32,351 nt of DNA from Sulfurovum sp. (GTDB taxonomy: Bacteria; Campylobacterota; Campylobacteria; Campylobacterales; Sulfurovaceae), in contig JALUBF010000039.1 in the NCBI GenBank assembly GCA_027045015.1, positions 57,681 through 90,031 of the forward strand, read 5' to 3'. The notes under the pieces are model-generated. The model did no database searches, was not told the DNA's origin, and worked only from the letters and a program-made list of their open reading frames with translations. The position numbers and the translations under genes are program-made. Positions 26,662-32,351 of this stretch are shown here, piece after piece (positions within the stretch are counted from its first letter, which is position 1; each line of letters opens with the position of its first letter).

Positions 26662-26682
26662 TTATACAATCAAATTGTATAA
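26662..26682. promoter_or_regulatory. Inverted repeat before the DUF2062 gene
   Basis: TTATACAA, spacer TCAAA, TTGTATAA: a perfect 8-bp inverted repeat ending 13 bp before the ATG at 26696. It could be an operator overlapping the transcription start, or an RNA stem masking the start region. AT-richness makes chance possible. Confidence 0.35.
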
Positions 26683-26695
26683 ATATGGATAAATA

Positions 26696-27193
26696 ATGAT
26701 AAGAAAATTTTTCAGAACAAAGGCATCAAGTAAAGGCAAACTAGATAATTTTTTAGATAAATATAATCTACCTCGTGCCTACTTTAATATAAATAGAAAA
26801 ATGATTAGTAAAGGTGTACTTGTAGGACTTTTTTGGGGGTTTATACCTATGCCTATGCAGATGGCAGGAGTTATGATAACTACACCTTTGTTTAGATTTA
26901 ATGTACCTATAGGTTTAGCTACTGTTTGGCTATCAAATCCTATTACCTACCCTCCACTTTGGTATCTTGAATATAAAACTGGAAATATTATGCTCCAAAG
27001 AGATGGACTAACCAATATAGAGCTTACTATGCAATGGTTTCAAAACCATTGGGACGATATTGTAGTGCCTCTTTATGTTGGTACAGTATTCTACTCTACT
27101 ATTGTCTCTTATCTTATATATCTCCTTATAAATTGGCTATGGATACGTTCAGTTAGAAGTGAGAAGTCTCAAAAGAATTACACTAAAGTATAG
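26696..27193 (+). CDS. DUF2062 membrane protein
   Basis: A 165-residue inner-membrane protein. It has the DUF2062 pattern: a basic N-terminal part, then GVLVGLFWGFIPMPMQMAGVMI (helix 1 near 42-63), the NPITYPPLWYLEYKTG segment with the conserved NP-T-P motif near 97-112, and a C-terminal helix near 125-150 ending in basic residues. The biochemical role of the family is unknown. It is followed 7 bp later by the peptidase gene. Confidence 0.82.
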   Translation: MIRKFFRTKASSKGKLDNFLDKYNLPRAYFNINRKMISKGVLVGLFWGFIPMPMQMAGVMITTPLFRFNVPIGLATVWLSNPITYPPLWYLEYKTGNIMLQRDGLTNIELTMQWFQNHWDDIVVPLYVGTVFYSTIVSYLIYLLINWLWIRSVRSEKSQKNYTKV

Positions 27194-27200
27194 ATATATT

Positions 27201-28526
27201 ATGACTTATAGATTTTTGCTTATAGTGATATTGTCTTTTCAGACTCTTAATGCTACTTATATTTTAAAAAAGAGTAAACGTGCTATAAGCAAGATAGATT
27301 ATATGCCCAAACATAGTGTTGCTGATATGAGAAATATCCCTCAAGACCCTACATACTACTCATCACAGATAAAACCTTTTCCTAAAGGCAGACAAAAAAA
27401 GTTTGATAGAGAGTTCAATAAAAAATATTTTAAACCATGGCATCTCTTAAAACTAGATATACCTAAAAAAGATTTTGGCTGGGAAGTAAGATTTATCGTA
27501 AACAAACCTATATATAAAACTAAAGGATTCATAATTCCATCTTCTATATATAATAGATGGATAGAAAATGCCAATTATAAAAAGCTTGATACTAAAAGAT
27601 ATAGAGCCATAACTATACATCATACAGATGTAAAAGCTCTACCAACATCTTCTGCTTTTTATCGTGACCCACACAAAACTGGAGAGGGTTTTCCATTTAA
27701 TTATAATCAAAACTCAGCTCTTCACATAAATGTACCTCTTTATATATCACACTTTTCAAAAGATAAACATTGGGCATTTGTAAGAGCATCTTACTCATTT
27801 GGCTGGGTAAAAGTTTCTGACTTGGCATTGGTAAACAGTAGATTTATTAAACGATTTGAAAATGGCAACTATGCTATGAGCATAAAAGATAATCTACGAC
27901 TTTTCAATGGTAAAAAAGCTATATCCATAGTAAAACTTGGAACACTATTTCCCATATCTAAATATAAAAAATACTATCTTGTAGCAAGTAGAGACAATAA
28001 AGGTTATGCTCACATAGAAAAAGTATTGGTAAATAGTAGAAATATCATAGCTAAAAAACCTTTACCATTCACACCTAAAAATGTTGCTCGTTTAGCTAAA
28101 GAGTTTTATTCTGAACCTTATGGTTGGGGTGGAGGTTATGAGTGTAGAGACTGTTCATCTACTACTAGAGATTTTTTAGGAGTATTTGGTATATTTCTTC
28201 ATAGAAACTCATCTAAACAAGCCAAAGATGGTAAAAGTATTTCTATTAAGTATTTATCAAACAAAGATAAGAAAAAGAGGATTATCTCTAAAGCCAAACC
28301 TTTTCGTTCACTTCTTTATGTCAAAGGGCATATAGTACTTTATCTAGGAGAATTTAGAGGAGAACCTGTCATTATGCACACATATTGGGGCATACGAAAA
28401 AACAATGGTACAAAGCTTATTACAGGACGTACTATTATCACAACAACCCAGCCAGGTAAAGAGCGTAAAGATATAAGAAAGAGGAGCGAACTCATAAATA
28501 CTCTAAAAACTATCGTAAATTTTTAA
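27201..28526 (+). CDS. SH3-domain NlpC/P60 family cell-wall peptidase
   Basis: Secreted cysteine peptidase predicted to cut peptidoglycan stem peptides in the periplasm. With the ATG at 27201 it has 441 residues and opens with a signal peptide (MTYRFLLIVILSFQTLNA). The middle (about 85-280) has bacterial SH3-like segments such as HWAFVRASYSFGWVKVSDLA. The C-terminal NlpC/P60 domain has the nucleophile Cys318 in GGGYECRDCSSTTRDF, His377 in VKGHIVLYLG and a third polar residue near His393. An in-frame start 14 codons earlier overlaps the DUF2062 gene and puts charged residues before the signal, so I rejected it. Confidence 0.88.
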   Translation: MTYRFLLIVILSFQTLNATYILKKSKRAISKIDYMPKHSVADMRNIPQDPTYYSSQIKPFPKGRQKKFDREFNKKYFKPWHLLKLDIPKKDFGWEVRFIVNKPIYKTKGFIIPSSIYNRWIENANYKKLDTKRYRAITIHHTDVKALPTSSAFYRDPHKTGEGFPFNYNQNSALHINVPLYISHFSKDKHWAFVRASYSFGWVKVSDLALVNSRFIKRFENGNYAMSIKDNLRLFNGKKAISIVKLGTLFPISKYKKYYLVASRDNKGYAHIEKVLVNSRNIIAKKPLPFTPKNVARLAKEFYSEPYGWGGGYECRDCSSTTRDFLGVFGIFLHRNSSKQAKDGKSISIKYLSNKDKKKRIISKAKPFRSLLYVKGHIVLYLGEFRGEPVIMHTYWGIRKNNGTKLITGRTIITTTQPGKERKDIRKRSELINTLKTIVNF

Positions 28527-28547
28527 AGGTTTAGATAAAATACTGTT

Positions 28548-29159
28548 ATGAAAAGAACTAAAAAAGAAAAAATAAAAATATTTACTACAACCATCACGGC
28601 AGGAGAATATAAAGGTAAAACTATAGAGATACCTGATATATTTACAACAAGAAGCTCAAAAGGCATACTAAAAGAGTCACTTTTCAATACTTTGCAGTTT
28701 GATATTATAGATAAAAACTTTGTAGAGGTATTTTCAGGTTCAGGTTCTATAGGGCTAGAGGCTTTAAGTCGTGGAGCTAAAGATGCCTACTTTATGGAGT
28801 ACAATCATACTGCATATAAATGCTTAGAAGGCAATACAAAACGTATATCTCCTAACAACTCTCACCTCTTTTACGGAGATAGCTTTGAAAACTTTGAAAT
28901 AGTATATAATATAGTTAAAAAATCTCCAGAAAAAACATACTTCTACTTTGACCCACCATTTTCTACAAGAGATGGTATGGACGACATATATGACAAAACC
29001 TTAAAACTCATAGAGAGTATAAGTAAAGATATAACAGAGATGATAATGGTTGAACATATGACAAATCTTACTATGCCAAATGAGATAGGAGAGTTTAAAC
29101 AACATAAACGCAAAAAGTTTGGTAGAAGTACTATAACATACTATAGACCACAAGCATAA
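28548..29159 (+). CDS. rsmD: 16S rRNA (guanine-966-N2)-methyltransferase
   Basis: Methylates G966 of 16S rRNA during 30S assembly. The 203 residues follow the RsmD plan: an N-terminal TAGEYKGKTIEIPD strand, ILKESLFNTL near 40-49, SAM motif I VEVFSGSGSIGLEALSRGA near 59-77 and motif IV DPPF at 135-138. The N-terminus is a little longer and more basic than usual. No strong ribosome site precedes the ATG. Confidence 0.9.
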   Translation: MKRTKKEKIKIFTTTITAGEYKGKTIEIPDIFTTRSSKGILKESLFNTLQFDIIDKNFVEVFSGSGSIGLEALSRGAKDAYFMEYNHTAYKCLEGNTKRISPNNSHLFYGDSFENFEIVYNIVKKSPEKTYFYFDPPFSTRDGMDDIYDKTLKLIESISKDITEMIMVEHMTNLTMPNEIGEFKQHKRKKFGRSTITYYRPQA

Positions 29160-29162
29160 TAT

Positions 29163-29915
29163 ATGTCAAGAAATAAACATGAAGACCGTATAGCACTCTT
29201 TATAGACTGTGATAATATCTCTTATCGTTCTATTGATAGTATCATCAATGAACTCAGTAAATATGGCATTGTAAATATACGCCAAGCCTATGGAAATTGG
29301 ACAAAAGAAAACCTCAAAAATTGGGAAGATAAATTATTGGAATTTGCAATAAAACCAATACAACAATTTGACTATTCTAAAAATAAAAATGCTACTGATA
29401 TACTTATGACCATAGATGCCATAGACCTACTTCATACTAAAGATATAGATGCTTTTGCTTTTGCCACTTCAGATTCAGACTTTACACCAGTAGTAATGCG
29501 TGTACAAGAAGAGGGGATAAAAGTATTTGGTTTTGGCGAAAAGAAGACACCTAAGCCTTTTATGGTTGCTTGTTCACAATTTATATTTACTGAAAAACTC
29601 ATGAGCAATGTTACCAAAGAAAATTCTGAAGAATCAATAGAAAAAACTACACGTAAATCAGGTAAAGAGATGAGACAAGATACTTGGCTTGTAAATGTAC
29701 TTCGCACTGCATTAGAACAGACTATGGACGAATATGGCTGGGCAAATTTAGCAGATATAGGACAATATATAAATAACTCGACATCATTTTCACCTATAAA
29801 CTTTGGCTATAAAAAACTATCTAATCTTATAAATGAAATAGATCTATTTGATATATACGTAGATGAAGATAGCAAAACAATGAGTATAAGAGATAAAAGA
29901 TTAGCACCTATTTAA
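29163..29915 (+). CDS. NYN-domain putative RNase with C-terminal OST-HTH/LOTUS domain
   Basis: NYN domains share the PIN-like nuclease fold and are thought to process RNA; LOTUS/OST-HTH domains bind RNA. The 250 residues start with the NYN motif ALFIDCDNIS (D15, D17). D79 lies in NATDILMTIDAIDLL, and ATSDSDFTPVVMRVQEEG at 101-118 carries D104 and D106. VFGFGEKKTPKPF follows. After an acidic linker, 170-245 matches a LOTUS domain (DEYGWANLADIGQYINN...FGYKKLSNLINEI). It lies 3 bp after rsmD. Its last codon and stop lie inside the first CRISPR repeat. A link to CRISPR function is possible but unproven; similar genes occur without arrays. Confidence 0.87.
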   Translation: MSRNKHEDRIALFIDCDNISYRSIDSIINELSKYGIVNIRQAYGNWTKENLKNWEDKLLEFAIKPIQQFDYSKNKNATDILMTIDAIDLLHTKDIDAFAFATSDSDFTPVVMRVQEEGIKVFGFGEKKTPKPFMVACSQFIFTEKLMSNVTKENSEESIEKTTRKSGKEMRQDTWLVNVLRTALEQTMDEYGWANLADIGQYINNSTSFSPINFGYKKLSNLINEIDLFDIYVDEDSKTMSIRDKRLAPI

Positions 29916-32350
29916 ATACAACAATCTGTATAGGTTCAATTTCTTTTGCTTTTGCAGGTTGAGGAGTTTTCTCACTATTTAAATACAACAATCTGTATAG
30001 GTTCAATTTATTTTTTAAGATAATACTGTGCTTAATGTTATTGATTTAAATACAACAATCTGTATAGGTTCAATACATCATCATTTGAGTTAGGGTTAAA
30101 ATAAAAAAAATTTAAATACAACAATCTGTATAGGTTCAATTTTAAAAAGTGTACAAAATCATCTTGGTCATATTCGATTTAAATACAACAATCTGTATAG
30201 GTTCAATATGTTTATTTGCATATTCCAATATTCCGTGTTTTATTATTTAAATACAACAATCTGTATAGGTTCAATATAAAATGTTTAGTCCTATAGTTCC
30301 AATCCAACCTGATTTAAATACAACAATCTGTATAGGTTCAATTTATCTTAAACCTCATATAGATGTTCCAACCGAAATTTAAATACAACAATCTGTATAG
30401 GTTCAATGAAAGAAAGGTGCTATAGTAGCATCTAAATTGGAATTTAAATACAACAATCTGTATAGGTTCAATATTTTTTGTAAAAAGCGATATTGATATT
30501 ATAACTATATTTAAATACAACAATCTGTATAGGTTCAATCAACTCCTATTTTTTAATCTTTATTCCAGCATCACATTTAAATACAACAATCTGTATAGGT
30601 TCAATACTTGAGCTATAACTTGCAGAGGATGTTGCTCTGATATTTAAATACAACAATCTGTATAGGTTCAATCCATTTTCTCAGGATCTTGTTGAGAAAA
30701 TGACACAATTTAAATACAACAATCTGTATAGGTTCAATTGAGCAGAGAGAAGCTTATGATAATACAAAGATAATTTAAATACAACAATCTGTATAGGTTC
30801 AATGTCGTAACACAACCGTAGGGCGTTAGTTCTCAGGGATTTAAATACAACAATCTGTATAGGTTCAATCCCAATTCAAAATGCAGTTAATAGATTACTT
30901 AAGGAATTTAAATACAACAATCTGTATAGGTTCAATTATATCTCTTTATGGTGTACCAAATATATCCAACTAATTTAAATACAACAATCTGTATAGGTTC
31001 AATAAGTTTCTCATCTTTATTCATAAAGATATAAGCTAATTTAAATACAACAATCTGTATAGGTTCAATTAGACTTTCAAAATTTTATGTAAAAGACAAA
31101 GCAGAATTTAAATACAACAATCTGTATAGGTTCAATAATTAAGCACCACGAGAAAGAAATTTCATTATCAGAATTTAAATACAACAATCTGTATAGGTTC
31201 AATCCGATTATTGCATAAGGTATATACATAGGTTCAAGATTTAAATACAACAATCTGTATAGGTTCAATCGGAATAAAAGGCTCTTTTTAGCTTAGGCTG
31301 TTTTGGATTTAAATACAACAATTTGTATAGGTTCAATCGATTGGTATAACACACCTTTAGGACGTTTAGGTATTTAAATACAACAATTTGTATAGGTTCA
31401 ATAGAAAATTAGAGATGAGAAAAATGTGAAGAAAAAAAATTTAAATACAACAATTTGTATAGGTTCAATTATGTCTAATCTGGAGTTAAATATAACTTGT
31501 TGCTAATTTAAATACAACAATTTGTATAGGTTCAATCTAAAGAAGACCTTAAAAACTTAAAAAATTTTGAATTATTTAAATACAACAATTTGTATAGGTT
31601 CAATGCACCTTCTGATGATAATACTTCTTCTTCTTCTTCTGAATTTAAATACAACAATTTGTATAGGTTCAATTGTTTGTATCGGTTCTTACAGCTATAA
31701 CCTTAGTTAATTTAAATACAACAATTTGTATAGGTTCAATAAGAGGCTCTTGATATACTATTAAAGCTTTTAGGGCAATTTAAATACAACAATTTGTATA
31801 GGTTCAATGTAATCAATGGGAAGGGGAATATTTTAAAGGGTATGTATTTAAATACAACAATTTGTATAGGTTCAATGCCACCTGTAAGAGTGTTTTAGAG
31901 TTTGTTTCAATTACATTTAAATACAACAATTTGTATAGGTTCAATTCTAAAGATTACTTTGGTTTAGGCTTTAAAAATGATAGATTTAAATACAACAATT
32001 TGTATAGGTTCAATATTTTCAGTAAAAAGCAAGAAAGCCCATATCTTCTAATTTAAATACAACAATTTGTATAGGTTCAATCAGATAAAAAAGGTTTAAG
32101 GAAAATACTATGACGATTTAAATACAACAATTTGTATAGGTTCAATTAGGTCGTTCTAAGGGACGCGATTGGTATAATACACCCAATTTAAATACAACAA
32201 TTTGTATAGGTTCAATGCACGGAATATTGGAATATGCAAATAAATGCAAACTATTTAAATACAACAATTTGTATAGGTTCAATTATCTCAAGCTTGGAGT
32301 TAAATGTAACCTGTTGCTAATTTAAATACAACAATTTGTATAGGTTCAAT
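29910..32350 (-). CRISPR. CRISPR array, at least 37 repeats, continues past the right edge
   Basis: Thirty-seven repeats of 31 bp (plus strand: begins ATTTAAATACAACAA, ends TGTATAGGTTCAAT), with 36 complete spacers of 34-39 bp; the 37th spacer starts at 32351. Repeats 1-21 (29910-31269) have C at position 17, and repeats 22-37 (31307-32350) have T; otherwise all are identical. Positions 7-12 and 17-22 can form a stem. Strand is inferred. The left end has no room for a leader because repeat 1 includes the stop codon of the NYN gene. The minus-strand repeat ATTGAACC...GTATTTAAAT resembles clostridial type I-B repeats, whose 5' handle is the last 8 bases (here ATTTAAAT). So leader and cas genes are expected to the right. 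No cas gene is in the window, so the type is not proven; type III sharing of such repeats is also possible. Confidence 0.98.
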
Positions 32351-32351
32351 G

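Noticed and set aside
27159-27200. Longer start for the NlpC/P60 peptidase
   Set aside because: It overlaps the DUF2062 gene and puts a charged segment before the signal peptide; the ATG at 27201 is preferred.
30804-30838. Spacer 14 (GTCGTAACACAACCGTAGG...) resembles the 3' end of 16S rRNA (GTCGTAACA...AACCGTAGG)
   Set aside because: Only two 9-base blocks match, with a 4-base gap in the usual rRNA sequence, and the remaining half does not match. I treat it as coincidence or a weak lead. A search against the organism's own rRNA would settle it.
30338-32056. Open frames of about 60 residues with repeated NLYRLLYLN or YKYNNLYRFN segments inside the array
   Set aside because: They are translations of the CRISPR repeats and spacers in various frames, with no ribosome site and no independent coding signal.
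29910-32350. Type II (Cas9) or type V (Cas12a) array
   Set aside because: The repeat is 31 bp, shorter than the usual 36 bp of these types, lacks the Cas12a end (TCTAC...GTAGA) and shows no anti-repeat nearby. The minus-strand form matches the I-B-like GTATTTAAAT end better. Cas genes are needed to prove the type.

Overview
The window looks like a chromosome segment of a low-GC member of the Campylobacterota (Epsilonproteobacteria). Two gene strings typical of that phylum support this: rplU-rpmA-(x)-obgE-proB-fmt, and pyrH-rpoZ-spoT/rel-tyrS-nitronate monooxygenase-N-acetylmuramoyl-L-alanine amidase. The AT-rich codon use, the short ProB without a PUA domain, and promoters with a strong TATAAT but no clear -35 box also fit. 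The genus cannot be settled here; a free-living relative such as Sulfurimonas, Sulfurovum or Arcobacter is plausible, because the homoserine-acetylation route metX/metY is present.

Layout. 1-3.6 kb (minus strand): fmt (cut by the left edge), proB, obgE, then rpmA and rplU, with a plus-strand lipoprotein gene lodged between rpmA and obgE. 3.7-6.6 kb (minus): ridA, a small lipoprotein, a ThiF/MoeB-like adenylyltransferase, a 52-codon remnant that starts like a carbon-nitrogen hydrolase, xseB and metX. 6.7-9.8 kb (minus): metY and an ABC-F ATPase. 9.9-11.8 kb: a CYTH protein convergent with argH. 11.9-12.6 kb (plus): an antitoxin/PIN-toxin pair with an inverted-repeat operator at its promoter. 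12.6-14.0 kb (plus): a CinA/MoaB-fold protein and ppa. 14.0-20.7 kb (minus): amidase, nitronate monooxygenase, tyrS, rel/spoT, rpoZ, pyrH. 20.7-22.4 kb: serB divergent from an MTHFR-family reductase. 22.4-26.6 kb (minus): comF, a CopD-like membrane protein, a NifX/NifB-like protein, lepA and prs. 26.7-29.9 kb (plus): DUF2062 membrane protein, SH3/NlpC-P60 peptidase, rsmD and a NYN-LOTUS putative RNase.

29.9-32.35 kb: a CRISPR array of at least 37 repeats of 31 bp and 36 complete spacers of 34-39 bp. It runs off the right edge, and no cas gene is visible. The first repeat contains the stop codon of the NYN gene, so there is no room for a leader on the left. The repeat read on the minus strand (ATTGAACC...GTATTTAAAT) resembles the clostridial type I-B class. 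Both points suggest that the leader and any cas genes lie to the right and that the array is transcribed leftward.

Most of the window is ordinary housekeeping. The array is the most informative part. One repeat base switches once along it, in a way that preserves a stem only in the minus-strand RNA. Three pairs of spacers come from the same or homologous target loci, and two of these pairs read as diverged alleles of coding sequence with synonymous changes. This indicates repeated encounters with the same families of mobile elements. No clearly new gene system is visible inside the window; the likeliest place for associated genes is just beyond the right edge.
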